Assembly: GCA_964517135.1 (NCBI GenBank)
Contig: CAZFBA010000004.1
Location: 110,521 to 174,520, forward strand
Origin: CAZFBA01 sp964517135
GTDB taxonomy: Bacteria > Cyanobacteriota > Vampirovibrionia > JBFMGH01
Reading direction: 5' to 3'
Length of the DNA: 64,000 nucleotides
In this document: one piece after another, positions 1-9,537 of the stretch
How the letters are laid out: each line of letters starts with the position of its first letter
Position numbering within the stretch: position 1 is the stretch's first letter
Program-made: the position numbers and the translations under genes
Notes under the pieces: generated by a model
Told to the model about the DNA's origin: nothing
The model's database searches: none
The model's input: only the letters and a program-made list of their open reading frames with translations

Positions 1-932
1 GCAGATGACTTATCATCTGAACCAAAGCCAGATATCATACTTTTATCGAAACCTACATCTCTTGCTTCACTGGCAGGAACCAGAGCAAGCTGTGCATTAA
101 TTAAATCATCAGCATCAATGCCGTATTTATCTTTTAATATTTTTTCAACCTGTTTGGCAACTTTATTTGTTGCTTCAGGACTCAGTGTATCATCTTCATT
201 CAGGCCTACAATCGGATTTAGCTTTTCTTTCGGGAAAGCTTCGCCAAGAGTTTGAGATTTGTTTCTGTCTACATGAGGTGCCAGCTCAGGAATCATAAAT
301 ACCGGCTCACCCGGTTTGTTACCTATGTTGACGTTTAAGACGGTTCCATCTTTTTTAACAACCTTTCCTTCAAGTGCCAAGTTTCTTTGAGTCCATTGAT
401 GGGCCTTAATACCGCCATGAACCATTGTTTTAAATATTGCAAACCCGCCCGGGCCTTCTTGAAGAGGTTTCGCTTTTAACATAATGTGTGGTGAATCAAT
501 GTGAGATCCTACAAGTTTAAAGCCATCAGTAACAGGTTTTTCACCAATAACAATAAGTGAAACAGACCGGTCTCTGTTAACTCTATAGAACTTATCACCG
601 GCTTTTGGCGGTTTTTTAGGCACATCTTCCGGCCATGGTTTATAGCCTTCTTTCTTGGCCCGGCTTACAATCTCTGTAACGGCTGTCATATCAGTTTTTG
701 AGTTATTTAGAAAACTCTTATAATCTTCTGCAAAGGCTATAATGTCATTCCGTTTTTTTGCATCAGCACTTGACCAGAGTGATTTTAACCCTGTGAAATA
801 GAGTTTTGTCAACTCTGGAGATGGCTTGGCCAGTGATACAGGCTTCTGGACACCCTCAAACGATGGTTTGCTTGTGGTTTCTTTCTTGTTAACTTTTAAA
901 TTTGGAAAATTTGCGATACTGTTTACGTGCAT
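1..932 (-). CDS. M18 family aminopeptidase paralogue, 3' end cut by window edge
   Basis: This frame is open from an ATG at 932 to the window edge (310 codons), so the C-terminus is missing. The visible part carries the M18 zinc site GSHIDSPH (HxD) and ends in GFGSDDKSSA, the equivalent of the bridging-Asp segment in the neighbouring full-length paralogue at 1444-2982. M18 enzymes are dinuclear zinc aminopeptidases that form large tetrahedral shells and clip acidic or neutral N-terminal residues. The first ~45 residues are hydrophilic, lack a signal peptide and do not align with the paralogue apart from a short motif, here SFEG at residues 24-27. Core similarity to the neighbour is high, so this is probably a tandem duplication. 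Family assignment is firm; the role of the leader is unknown. Confidence 0.9.
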   Translation of the reverse strand, partial: MHVNSIANFPNLKVNKKETTSKPSFEGVQKPVSLAKPSPELTKLYFTGLKSLWSSADAKKRNDIIAFAEDYKSFLNNSKTDMTAVTEIVSRAKKEGYKPWPEDVPKKPPKAGDKFYRVNRDRSVSLIVIGEKPVTDGFKLVGSHIDSPHIMLKAKPLQEGPGGFAIFKTMVHGGIKAHQWTQRNLALEGKVVKKDGTVLNVNIGNKPGEPVFMIPELAPHVDRNKSQTLGEAFPKEKLNPIVGLNEDDTLSPEATNKVAKQVEKILKDKYGIDADDLINAQLALVPASEARDVGFDKSMISGFGSDDKSS

Positions 933-1443
933 TGATTAAACCCTCATACTTATCTTATTATTTCTACTTGATTAAACTTGGTTAATTCTAAAACATAGCA
1001 ATAATAACTCAACATAGACTTATACAAATAAATCTACCTGTTTTTTAGCTTGTTATACAACTTAATCAGATTCAAAATTAGCTTAAATCTGTAATGTTAA
1101 ATAGTCTCTTCTCTAATTGTTAAACCTTAATTACTCTCCCCCTGTTTTGCTTTCTGACTTTAACCGATTTACCCCCTGATTGAAGATTTAAAAAATATAT
1201 CTTCGATGTTACCCTACATAATACTACGTCAATAAAATAAGTAAAGCCTAAAAGCTCAAATTTGTCAGAATTTTTACCAAATTCTTAACATTTTGTTTTT
1301 TATATTTCAGTTAACAATGATATTTAAGAACGCTTTTTTTAAAAGGATTACAGGGCTTGCTTTCCATTATTGCTTGCTGTTTATTAAAGATACTGTAAAT
1401 ATATAGTCACTTGTTAGTGATTATTGCTAATCATGGATTATAA
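933..1443. other. intergenic region between the two M18 genes
   Basis: About 510 bases of AT-rich sequence without a convincing ORF. It must contain the promoter of the truncated M18 gene (reading leftwards). A CTCCCCCTGTTTTGCT string near 1135-1150 partly resembles the repeat found at 58239-58281, but the match does not extend. I see no RNA gene. Confidence 0.4.
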
Positions 1444-2982
1444 CTAGCCTCTATTTAGGTAATAAGCCATAAGTGCAGAAGAAAATTCGTATAAATCTCC
1501 TTTGGATATGATTTCATTGGGTGAGTGCATACCTAAAATAGGGACGCCAAAATCAACAACATCAGCATTATAATTGGTTGACAGGAATGTACCTATTGTT
1601 CCCCCACCCCCTTTATCCTGATGGAAAGCGTGTGTCTGGGTCTGCGTTCCTCTGATCATATTCATAAAGCGGGCTGATGCTTCTGGTGTAGAGTAGGTTT
1701 TACCATCCTTCTGAATAGATGGACCAAACCCAATTTTTGTTGAATTAGTTGCCTCTTCAGCATCAGGTCTTACCGGATCAATAGCTGTTGTTACGTCAGC
1801 TGAAACAAGAAGACTATTTTTGAAGGCATTTTTAACTGCAAGAGAGTTATGATGCCCTGTTGTATATTGTAAAATTTCTTCTACCATTGTCTCTGTATCA
1901 TTTGAACGTGCTCCATAGCCATTCCAGGAGCCTATTTCTTCGTTGCCATAGTGGGCTGCAATAAGCGTCTGCTCTGGTATCGGGTTTACTTTAAGTGCTG
2001 AAAACAGAGCTTCGTTTGCTGCATAGACAGATGACTTGTTGTCAGAGCCGTACCCTGCAACGAGAGCCCTGTCAAAACCAACATCTCTGGCTTGATTAGC
2101 TGGTACAAGATCAAGCTGAGCATTGACAAGATCATCTCTTGTAACACCGTAATGCTTGTAAAGAATCTGTTCTACGTGATCAGAGATGCTTCCTTCTTGA
2201 TTTGGGTTAAGGTTTATTGATTCAGTAGAGCCTGCAATAGGATTTAGAGCTTCTTTTGTAATATTACTTTTACCACCATCTACATGAATAGCCAGTTCCG
2301 GAATTACAAACACAGGGTCACCCGGTTTGTTTCCTATGTTGACCTTAATAACAGTGCCATCCTGCCTTACAATTTTGCCAACAAGAGCAAGATTTCTCTG
2401 GGTCCACTGCCCGGGCTTTATGCCACCATGTACAATAGTTTTAAAGATTGACATGCCACCTGCACCATCCTGAATAGGTTTAGCTTTAAGGCTTATATGA
2501 GGTGCATCTATATGTGTACCGATCATTTTAAATCCGTTAGATATAGGTTCTCTGCCTACAACTATAAGTTGAACAGAGCGATCTTTGTTAACTCTGAAGA
2601 ATTTTTCTCCGGGTATCAGCTGTCTGTTAGGCTGTTGTTGTGGCCAGGGCTGGAATCCTTCTTGCATTGCCCTGTTAACGACTGCTTCTACTCCTGAAAG
2701 ATCTGTTTTAGCTGAATCAAGAAAATGTTTATAATGCTCACCAAACTGAAAAATACGCTCTCTTTTAGCTGGATCTGCATTGGCCATAATAGATTTAACA
2801 ACGGGTTTTTGAGGTAGTTGTGGCATTGGTGTGTAATACGCTTGCATTAAACCTGCTGACGGTTGTGCCAGAGGCTGGCTTGAAGATATTAACTGGCCAT
2901 AAGGAACTGGCTGTGGAGGGTTTTGGGCTGATCCATTATAATTTAACACTTGTGGAGATACTTGAGATACCAACATAGACAT
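1444..2982 (-). CDS. M18 family zinc aminopeptidase (aspartyl aminopeptidase-like)
   Basis: A complete 512-residue M18 aminopeptidase. The catalytic landmarks are in order: THIDAPH with His157 and Asp159, GSDNKSS with bridging Asp314, GNEEIGS with Glu348/Glu349, SADVTTAIDP with Asp396, and MHSPNE with His486. A GGGGTIG loop precedes the last. The family usually has about 420-480 residues; the surplus is an N-terminal leader of about 60 Pro/Gln/Ser-rich residues with no signal peptide and an NYNG motif at 14-17. An AGGAG Shine-Dalgarno sequence lies about 8 bases before the ATG, which supports this start. The enzyme should process peptides in the cytoplasm unless the leader directs it elsewhere. 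The upstream paralogue (1-932) is in the same orientation. Confidence 0.95.
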   Translation of the reverse strand: MSMLVSQVSPQVLNYNGSAQNPPQPVPYGQLISSSQPLAQPSAGLMQAYYTPMPQLPQKPVVKSIMANADPAKRERIFQFGEHYKHFLDSAKTDLSGVEAVVNRAMQEGFQPWPQQQPNRQLIPGEKFFRVNKDRSVQLIVVGREPISNGFKMIGTHIDAPHISLKAKPIQDGAGGMSIFKTIVHGGIKPGQWTQRNLALVGKIVRQDGTVIKVNIGNKPGDPVFVIPELAIHVDGGKSNITKEALNPIAGSTESINLNPNQEGSISDHVEQILYKHYGVTRDDLVNAQLDLVPANQARDVGFDRALVAGYGSDNKSSVYAANEALFSALKVNPIPEQTLIAAHYGNEEIGSWNGYGARSNDTETMVEEILQYTTGHHNSLAVKNAFKNSLLVSADVTTAIDPVRPDAEEATNSTKIGFGPSIQKDGKTYSTPEASARFMNMIRGTQTQTHAFHQDKGGGGTIGTFLSTNYNADVVDFGVPILGMHSPNEIISKGDLYEFSSALMAYYLNRG

Positions 2983-3297
2983 AGATAACTCCTGTCGTGA
3001 GCATTGAGAGCTTTATTTGAGAGAGAAAATAGCTGAACAATAACATTTTTATGTACTTAATTAATGATCCTGAAACTATTTTATTGATAAAAAAACAGGG
3101 AAAATTATCAAATGTTTACAAATTATGCAATTTGGCCTAATTTATCGATTTAGAGTCTTTAATTTGTTAATGTTTGCCGGACACTTTTAAATTTTGCTAT
3201 GATTAGTTGATGTAAAAAAATTATTCAAATACTTAATAATTATTATTTTGAAGATAGACGGGAAGTTAAATTTAGTATATATTCATATATGAGTCAA
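2983..3297. other. intergenic region between the M18 gene and tRNA-Leu
   Basis: A divergent spacer of about 315 bases that should hold the promoters of the M18 gene (leftwards) and the tRNA (rightwards). AT-rich TATAT-like -10 candidates sit at 3273-3283, but I could not find a -35 with good spacing. No ORF is visible. Confidence 0.4.
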
Positions 3298-3384
3298 GCC
3301 TTGGTGGCGGAATTGGTAGACGCGCCGGACTTAAAATCCGGTGAGGCCCAAAACCTCGTGCCAGTTCGATTCTGGCCCAAGGCA
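3298..3384 (+). tRNA. tRNA-Leu (anticodon UAA)
   Basis: An 87-base class II tRNA folds completely. The 7-bp acceptor pairs GCCTTGG with CCAAGGC, the anticodon stem pairs CCGGA with TCCGG around the loop CTTAAAA (anticodon TAA), a long variable arm follows, and the T arm is GCCAG-TTCGATT-CTGGC. The discriminator base is A at 3384. The 3' CCA is not encoded. It reads UUA codons, which should be abundant in this AT-rich genome. Confidence 0.97.
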
Positions 3385-3393
3385 CACTCTAAA

Positions 3394-3419
3394 AGAGCCA
3401 GTGCTTTGCTGGCTTTTTT
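3394..3419. terminator. intrinsic terminator after tRNA-Leu, probably bidirectional
   Basis: AGCCAG and CTGGCT form a 6-bp stem around a 7-base loop, followed on the plus strand by a run of Ts. It lies 10 bases after the tRNA. Read on the minus strand the hairpin is followed by CTTTTAG, so it can also end the glycosyltransferase gene that stops at 3439. Confidence 0.8.
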
Positions 3420-3438
3420 GTTTGGTGAATCGGTCAAT

Positions 3439-4803
3439 TTATTGCTGAAGCACTTCTTTATATGTTTTAAGAACGTTCTGAGCCATAATTTCCCAGGTAA
3501 GTTCGTTAAGTATACATTCTACCCCGGCTTTAGCGCAGTGATCCCAGAGGTCTCTGTTTCTGATAAGCTTTAAGATGGCTTTAGATAAAAGATGATGCTT
3601 CTTTACATTTATCAATAATTCTGGCTTGCCTTTGCTTATGATGCTTAATAGTGCACATGTATGGTGAGCTACAACAGGTATGCCTGACAGGGCAGCTTCA
3701 ATAATAGTTAGCGGAAGTGGGTCGGTAATATCACAATCTACAAAAACCCCGCCTTTTCTGCCTACAATTCTATAAAGTTCTGGAACTTCTTTTTCATAAT
3801 CAACTTCATCGAAGAGAAAGACTTTGCCTTTAGTGTTGGTAAGGTCAACCAGTTTTTCAATATGATGTAATACTGTTAGTTGCTGGGGTGATAGCTTTGA
3901 TCTGTCTGTAATTTTTCCAGCGCAGATAACAAGGTTAGCAGTATCCTGTAATTCAGGGTCATCAACATAGCATTCTACCATATTAGATATGTTTTTCTTT
4001 GCCTCCAGGCGACTTAGCATTAGAATACAGGGTTTTGTGGTGTCATCAAGGCCTTCATTCATCTTATTAAGTATTTTTTTTCTTACTGCAATGTTTGTTT
4101 CATCTTTTGCTGTTTCTTTATTCCAGAAAGGCTTGAATCTATCAGTGTTGACACCCGGGTGAATCACTTTAAACCTGTTATCTTCCGGGTTTATTGAATA
4201 TTTTGAAAACTGGTCATTAATTTCTGCTTTGCAGAATACTGTCAGGGCATTTGCATTATTAATAATCTCTTGTTCAGTTTTAATGCGCTCAGAGAAATTA
4301 TAATATCTTTCTAGCTCTTCTGAAAGGCCTGCTTTAGATTTTAATTCGTCCAATTTAGGTTTACCTAAAGAATGAGCAGAGAATACATGTGGAATGTTAC
4401 ACTCTTTAGAGAGTTTATTGCATATGTAGCCAGTGTCATAATAGTTACTGTGCAATATATCAGGTATCTGATCATCTGTTTTAATATAATACTTAATGTT
4501 TTCATAGAATTCATCCAGATGATTCCAGAGTTCAACCTTCTTTAGATATTTTGATGGCCCGCAGGGAACCCTTACGATGCCTACTTTTTCGTTAATATGT
4601 TCAAAAGGTTTAGAATATCCGGGGTAGTCATCATCTTTAAATAGCCTGGTAACTACTTCTACTCTGCTAACTTCATTGAAATTAGCAAGGGCTTTAGCAA
4701 GTTCAATAATATAAATGATCTGGCCGCCGGTATCTTCATCCCTTCCAAGTTCCAGATTGTGTGCCCTGATTAATCCATGTATTTGATAAAGCTGTATATA
4801 CAT
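3439..4803 (-). CDS. GT4 glycosyltransferase, sucrose synthase / sucrose-phosphate synthase type
   Basis: The protein begins MYIQLYQIHGLIRAHN and has the ELGRDEDTGGQ segment typical of sucrose synthase, sucrose-phosphate synthase and mannosylfructose-phosphate synthase N-termini. The C-terminal half is a GT-B donor domain with LSRLEAKKN and the acidic PLTIIEAALSGIPVVA motif. It should transfer a hexose from a nucleotide sugar to a sugar or sugar phosphate. The frame is open to 4908, but the ATG at 4803 matches the family start, has an AAGG ribosome site and avoids overlap with the upstream hydrolase gene, giving 454 residues. A sucrose-phosphatase domain is absent. The exact acceptor cannot be read from sequence. 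Confidence 0.85.
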   Translation of the reverse strand: MYIQLYQIHGLIRAHNLELGRDEDTGGQIIYIIELAKALANFNEVSRVEVVTRLFKDDDYPGYSKPFEHINEKVGIVRVPCGPSKYLKKVELWNHLDEFYENIKYYIKTDDQIPDILHSNYYDTGYICNKLSKECNIPHVFSAHSLGKPKLDELKSKAGLSEELERYYNFSERIKTEQEIINNANALTVFCKAEINDQFSKYSINPEDNRFKVIHPGVNTDRFKPFWNKETAKDETNIAVRKKILNKMNEGLDDTTKPCILMLSRLEAKKNISNMVECYVDDPELQDTANLVICAGKITDRSKLSPQQLTVLHHIEKLVDLTNTKGKVFLFDEVDYEKEVPELYRIVGRKGGVFVDCDITDPLPLTIIEAALSGIPVVAHHTCALLSIISKGKPELLINVKKHHLLSKAILKLIRNRDLWDHCAKAGVECILNELTWEIMAQNVLKTYKEVLQQ

Positions 4804-4834
4804 AGTTTGTGCCTTTTTAATAATGCGAACCTGT

Positions 4835-5674
4835 CTATTTCTTTGTTTTAACTGCGCTTGCAGGTACTGGCTCCGGGTCTGGCGGTAAGTTTTTTGCCAA
4901 CCAGTCATACATAATATCTTTCAGCTTTGGTTCAAACTTTAACATAAAAATACCGTGTCCGGCATGTTCTATAAGGACAATTTGATGGGTTCCCTGAGAA
5001 TATTTGACGAGTTCTTCTGTTGACTTAAAAGAAGAGGAATCGGTTTTTGAAACAATTATTAATATTGGATGAGCACCATAGTTGACCAGCGCAACACGTG
5101 CCTCAATACCTTTGTAGTCTGTAAAGGGTGAAAGAAGTATCAGACCCTTAACATGTTGTTTTTCTTTTTCGGCTGCTTTTATAGCTACGCAACTTCCCAT
5201 ACTTGAGCCAGCTATAATTATTTTCTCAGTGTTTATTTCAGGATAATTATTCTTGAGATAATCAATACCATTGACTACATCATATTCAATATTCTCCCAG
5301 TCATCTTTTTGAAATCCTCGCCAGAATTTTTTCTTATGTTTTTTGTCCAGGACACTTTCACCATGTCCCCTTAAATCGATGCTTAAAACACTATAACCTT
5401 TTTCTGCAAGCTCAATGGCATATGGTTTCCATATATCTTTGTTTTGTGCAATCTCATGAATAAAAATAACAAGAGGAACTCTGGTATTCTTTTCGATATT
5501 TAAAGGGAGATAAAGGTTTGCTACAATATTGAACCTGTCTTTAGATTGATATTCAATCTTTTGAGGTTCTATGGTTTTTTCTTTTTTGGCTTTTCCTTTA
5601 CCTTTTGCGATAGCAGGCAGGCAGAGAAAAGCTATTAAAACTAGAATAATCCCGATTTTTAATAGTGATTTCAA
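4835..5674 (-). CDS. secreted alpha/beta hydrolase
   Basis: A 279-residue serine hydrolase of the alpha/beta fold. The first 23 residues form a signal peptide (Lys, Leu/Ile-rich core, LPAIAKG) followed by a very Lys-rich linker, so it is probably exported. DLRGHGES occupies the strand-4 region, the nucleophile elbow is GSSMGS, and HAGHG near the C-terminus supplies the catalytic His. Substrate unknown; a carboxylesterase or acyl-hydrolase role is likely. It lies 31 bases upstream of the glycosyltransferase gene on the same strand and may share its transcript. It resembles the hydrolase at 5887-6690 in overall plan. Confidence 0.8.
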   Translation of the reverse strand: MKSLLKIGIILVLIAFLCLPAIAKGKGKAKKEKTIEPQKIEYQSKDRFNIVANLYLPLNIEKNTRVPLVIFIHEIAQNKDIWKPYAIELAEKGYSVLSIDLRGHGESVLDKKHKKKFWRGFQKDDWENIEYDVVNGIDYLKNNYPEINTEKIIIAGSSMGSCVAIKAAEKEKQHVKGLILLSPFTDYKGIEARVALVNYGAHPILIIVSKTDSSSFKSTEELVKYSQGTHQIVLIEHAGHGIFMLKFEPKLKDIMYDWLAKNLPPDPEPVPASAVKTKK

Positions 5675-5886
5675 AGATATGGCTCCCTTTTTATATTTTT
5701 ATGAAGTAAAACACTCTCGATAAAATAGCAGAGGCCCCGAAATATTTTTTGAGTATGACTGATAGCCTCTTGTGATTTCTCTATGATACCATTTTTTAAT
5801 TGAATCTACTTTATTCATTAAGAATTTTTTGAAGTGATTTTGTTCCGTTTATTGCCTAAATTGATTTACGTTTGCAGAAAAAGTAT

Positions 5887-6690
5887 TCAGTCAGCAGAAG
5901 TAATAATTTCATCGATCAAGGCAGGGTTATTTTTAAGTATTTCAAGGCCATGGTCACTACCTTTTGTAATAATTATATTAATGTGAAGATTATTTAAGAT
6001 GCTATATTCTTTAATAGCCTTCATACAGGGTGTATCGCCTTCAGATGTTATAAGATATGTTGCCCTATCAATGTTTTTAATATATCGTGAAATATCATAT
6101 TTCCTGTAACGGCTATAAGGAGAAATTGCAATAACCCTTTTAACCTTATCTGAATTATAATAGCCAGTTATTAGTGCCACATTAGCTCCCAGGCTGGCTC
6201 CTAAAAGTATACAGTGATCTGTATTAACAGCAGGATGTTCAGTAAGAAAAGAAATAGCAGCTTCAACATCTTTGAATATACTGTTTTTGTGGATGTCAGC
6301 CATAGAATAAAAGTGAGTTTCATGGCCTGATGTCATATAGATGCTTTTGCCATGGCCTCTGAAATCCAGAGTGAGAATATTTAGTTTCTTTTGAATAAGC
6401 AATGGTATCAGCCAGTTAAAACTATCCTGTGAGCTATTTAAAGAGTGTAACAAAATAATAACAGGCCTGTCATCTTTATTTAAAGTATGATACAGGGTTG
6501 CTTTTATGATAAAATCATCACTGGTTATAAATTCAACTTTATCAGTAACTGTAAAATTTGAACTGTCAGCTAACCTGCTAATTGAAATACTGGTTGAGGT
6601 TAAGTATATAGTAATAATAACTACTATTATAAAAACCGTACAGGTTTTTAAAGCTCCATAAAAAATTAAACTATTTTTAAACACTTGCAA
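5887..6690 (-). CDS. membrane-anchored alpha/beta hydrolase
   Basis: A 267-residue alpha/beta hydrolase with an N-terminal hydrophobic segment (about residues 10-32) that acts as an uncleaved anchor or signal. Motifs are LLHSLNSS (oxyanion region), DFRGHGKS, the nucleophile elbow GASLGA and SDHGLE for the catalytic His. The start overlaps the end of the class II amidotransferase gene by 14 bases, so translation of the two is probably coupled. A second hydrolase of similar design lies just downstream at 4835-5674. Substrate unknown. Confidence 0.8.
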   Translation of the reverse strand: MQVFKNSLIFYGALKTCTVFIIVVIITIYLTSTSISISRLADSSNFTVTDKVEFITSDDFIIKATLYHTLNKDDRPVIILLHSLNSSQDSFNWLIPLLIQKKLNILTLDFRGHGKSIYMTSGHETHFYSMADIHKNSIFKDVEAAISFLTEHPAVNTDHCILLGASLGANVALITGYYNSDKVKRVIAISPYSRYRKYDISRYIKNIDRATYLITSEGDTPCMKAIKEYSILNNLHINIIITKGSDHGLEILKNNPALIDEIITSAD

Positions 6691-7555
6691 AAGAGATATC
6701 CAGGTTATTATCTATTGTAATAACACATTGCTCAGGTACTTCACCCCACTGTTCATCAATATTCAGCTCTTCTGAAGCAACAATTACTGATTCATTTTCC
6801 AGTTTACAGAGGTTGTCATAGCAACTGCTAAATCTGATTTTTAAACTGGCTTCATTGTCACTTTTGTGCAGGTTTACATCGTTGTGAATGGCTTTATTTT
6901 TGGTAGTATAAAAAAGAGAATTGCCAAAGCGAGAAGCTATCATCATTTTGCCATTAGTAATAAGGACATTAAGTTTATGAGAATTTTCAACATCTATATT
7001 GGCGCCAAGTGTGTTTAGAAGCTGTATTGTTTCAATTAAGGCATTTCTAACTTCGATTACATCGATGTTTTCGGCGTGAATATCAGGTACTTTCTTATTC
7101 AATTTAGATAAAAACAGATAAAATACACACTCGCTGTCAGTAGAACCCATTATTTCAAAGGCAAAGTCTGTTCCTATTGCTTTGAGAATTTGAGATCTCA
7201 GTAATTGAAAACCTTCGACAGTGCCATTGTGTGCCATTATCCAGTTGCCATATATAAATGGATGTGCGTTATGGTCTGAAATATCACCTACAGTGGCATC
7301 CCGAATGTGTGCTATCATTGTGTCAGTTTCTACAAAATCTGTTAAAAACTTGAAATTAAAGTCAAAATAGGCAGAACTGGCCCTCTTTTGTATGAAAGCT
7401 TTTCTGTTCTGATAAAATCCTACGCCCCAGCCCTGACTGTTAGAGATATTTCTGGAATCCATGATGGATTGTTTCGCCAGTGAATTTGGTGCATCCACAA
7501 GAAAAAAAGAAAGTTTTGTCGGTTCTTTTCCTTTAAACCCAAATAAACGGCACAT
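6677..7555 (-). CDS. class II glutamine amidotransferase (YafJ/EgtC-like)
   Basis: The 292-residue protein starts MCRLFGFKG. Cys2 becomes the N-terminal nucleophile after Met removal, as in Ntn-type glutaminases. Further family marks are QGWGVGFY, MIAHIRDATVG, AHPFIYGNWIMAHNGTV and the STDSE segment. There is no synthase domain, so this is a stand-alone amidotransferase of the YafJ/EgtC kind that hydrolyses glutamine or a gamma-glutamyl bond. It is the first gene of a coupled pair with the membrane-anchored hydrolase downstream. Its substrate is unknown; gamma-glutamyl amide cleavage is one possibility. Confidence 0.85.
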   Translation of the reverse strand: MCRLFGFKGKEPTKLSFFLVDAPNSLAKQSIMDSRNISNSQGWGVGFYQNRKAFIQKRASSAYFDFNFKFLTDFVETDTMIAHIRDATVGDISDHNAHPFIYGNWIMAHNGTVEGFQLLRSQILKAIGTDFAFEIMGSTDSECVFYLFLSKLNKKVPDIHAENIDVIEVRNALIETIQLLNTLGANIDVENSHKLNVLITNGKMMIASRFGNSLFYTTKNKAIHNDVNLHKSDNEASLKIRFSSCYDNLCKLENESVIVASEELNIDEQWGEVPEQCVITIDNNLDISFASV

Positions 7556-7689
7556 TTTTGTATTTATACCAGTGAAAATTCAAATAATTAAAAACGTCAA
7601 AAGATATTAAAGCAAAAATGCCTGAATATTGCAGCATTTTTTTTGCAGTTATAAACAAGTATTAACGAATATTTTAGTAATAGTTTAAA

Positions 7690-7728
7690 ATAAAATATAA
7701 AAAGGGCAATGCTTCTGGCATGCCCTTT
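7690..7728 (-). terminator. intrinsic terminator after the flotillin gene
   Basis: On the minus strand AAAGGGCATGC pairs with GCATTGCCCTTT (one bulged base) around a 5-base loop, followed by TTTTATATTTTATTTT. It lies about 20 bases beyond the flotillin stop codon. Confidence 0.8.
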
Positions 7729-7746
7729 CCAGTTAATTAGATGGAG

Positions 7747-9492
7747 CTATTCTTTTTCTTGTTTGCCGCTTGTCTTTAATTTAATTTCTTCAGTATTATC
7801 AGAAGAGGCTGAATCTTTATCAGGTTGCTGATAAACGTCAATATTGGTATCTTCTGGTTTGTTTTGATTGGTTATAGTTGAGAGTGTACCTATGAGATCT
7901 TTTACATTTTTGCCTGAGGCTATTTCTTCAAGCAATGGCATAAGCATTCCTGAGTTTAAAATAGTTTTGCCCAGGCCTTCTGAACCTGTTCCACCAGTGC
8001 CATTCATAGAGAAAATCTTCACATCTGAAATTTTGCCTGCCGGAGCCATCAGTTCTCTGGTAACTTCAGGCATTGCAGAAACAAGTTCCATAAGTATATT
8101 ATTGACGTTAGCTCTATTCTTAGCTTCAACAAGAGCTTCTTTACCTCTGGCTTCAGCAAGAGCACGTTCAAGTTCTGCTTTGGCCATTCTTTCAATGGCT
8201 TTTGCTCTCAAGTCGGAGGCTTCATATTCAGCCTTTGCAATTTGTAATACCTTGTATGCCTCAACGTCTACTTGAATTTTCTGGTTGATTTCTTGTTCTT
8301 TTGCTTCTGCTTCAGCCTTAATTATATCTACAATCTTTTTACGTTCGGCCTGTTCTTTATGTTCTACGGTTATAACATCCTGAGTTGCTTTTTCCTTTGC
8401 TGCTTCAGATTTTAACCTTTCTGATTCTTTAACAAGAACATTAATTTCTACCTGTTGTTGTTTGATTCTTCTTTCTTCTTCTGCCTGAAGAATTTTTATT
8501 TCAGCGTCAATAGCTGATTTATCAACAAAATATTTTTTATTTATTTCTGCTTCTTCAATAGCTCTGGCATTAGTAATCTCTATCTTTCTTGCCTCGGCTT
8601 CTCTTGTAGACTTTTCAGCTACAACAGCCTGTTCATATTCAGCATCTTTTTTGTTTGTTTCTGACCACTGTTCTTTGTTAGCTACTTCGATACCTTTTTT
8701 CTGGGCAGCTTTCAGGTATTCTATTTCCTGTTGTTGTTTCAAATGGGCTTCTTCTTCTTGCTTTTCCAGCTCCAGAATGTTCATGCGGGTAGTGACATTT
8801 TTTTCTTTAATAGCAATTTCAGTATCTCTTTCAATGATGTTTTTCTCTTTTACTGCAGATTGTAGGGTATCTGTAATGTGTCTTAAGCCCTGTGCATCAA
8901 AATAATTGGATTCAGATCTAAAGTCTGAGGCGTCTAACTGTGATACTGATACTGATTCAAGCGTCAAACCGTTTTCACTGAGATCCTGCTCGAGGGCTGA
9001 ATGGACAGCATTAGCAAATTCTATTCTGTTTTCGTGAAGTTGAGTAAGTGTTTTTGTTGCTGAAACACTACGCAAAGCACTGATAAGTTTTGAACCAACT
9101 AATTCCATTACCGAAGTTTCAGAGACTTCACCTGTACTGCCAAGTGAACGGCTGGCAGTCAGTATTTGTTCTTCGTTAGGTTCAACTCTGATATAGAATT
9201 CAGCTTCTACATCTGCTCTTAATTTGTCAGCTGTGATCAGAGCTTCTCGTCCTTTTCTTATTACCGGTACTCTCATTGTTTGAAGGTTAACATATGTGAG
9301 TTTATGCAAGAATGGTATTACCATATAGCCACCATTCATGATAACTTTTGCACCACCGTGGCCTGTTTTAACAAATGCAAGGTCGGGCTCAGCTTTTTTA
9401 TAAAGCTTTGCAAAGGTCATAAACATTAAAAGTAAAATGACTACTACAATAGCAAGGATCATTAGCCCTAAAACTATTCCAAAAGCATCCAT
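7747..9492 (-). CDS. flotillin-like SPFH/band 7 protein (YqiK type)
   Basis: A 581-residue flotillin. Residues ~4-28 are one membrane anchor; an SPFH domain follows (VKTGHGGAKVIMNGGYMVIP, RADVEAEFYIRV, SVSVSQLDASDF). Residues ~220-460 are a long Glu/Lys/Ala-rich coiled coil, and the tail has the flotillin C-terminal region (EARGKEALVEAKN) before a Lys/Asp/Ser-rich end. Flotillins oligomerise on the inner membrane and organise fluid microdomains. The gene upstream on the same strand (9538-10428) is a YqiJ/NfeD-like protein, the usual flotillin partner, 45 bases away, so the two form an operon. Confidence 0.92.
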   Translation of the reverse strand: MDAFGIVLGLMILAIVVVILLLMFMTFAKLYKKAEPDLAFVKTGHGGAKVIMNGGYMVIPFLHKLTYVNLQTMRVPVIRKGREALITADKLRADVEAEFYIRVEPNEEQILTASRSLGSTGEVSETSVMELVGSKLISALRSVSATKTLTQLHENRIEFANAVHSALEQDLSENGLTLESVSVSQLDASDFRSESNYFDAQGLRHITDTLQSAVKEKNIIERDTEIAIKEKNVTTRMNILELEKQEEEAHLKQQQEIEYLKAAQKKGIEVANKEQWSETNKKDAEYEQAVVAEKSTREAEARKIEITNARAIEEAEINKKYFVDKSAIDAEIKILQAEEERRIKQQQVEINVLVKESERLKSEAAKEKATQDVITVEHKEQAERKKIVDIIKAEAEAKEQEINQKIQVDVEAYKVLQIAKAEYEASDLRAKAIERMAKAELERALAEARGKEALVEAKNRANVNNILMELVSAMPEVTRELMAPAGKISDVKIFSMNGTGGTGSEGLGKTILNSGMLMPLLEEIASGKNVKDLIGTLSTITNQNKPEDTNIDVYQQPDKDSASSDNTEEIKLKTSGKQEKE

Positions 9493-9537
9493 TTAGTTCT
9501 CCTTTCTTGAATTTATAGACTAATTATATGTTACAAA

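Noticed and set aside
1130..1190. Third copy of the 43-base repeat
   Set aside because: Only about 14 bases (CTCCC...TGTTTTGCT) match; the rest does not align.
3289..3573. 94-residue plus-strand ORF
   Set aside because: It runs through tRNA-Leu and its terminator and into the glycosyltransferase gene on the other strand.
7868..8275. 135-residue plus-strand ORF
   Set aside because: Antisense shadow of the flotillin coiled-coil region; composition follows the complementary codons.
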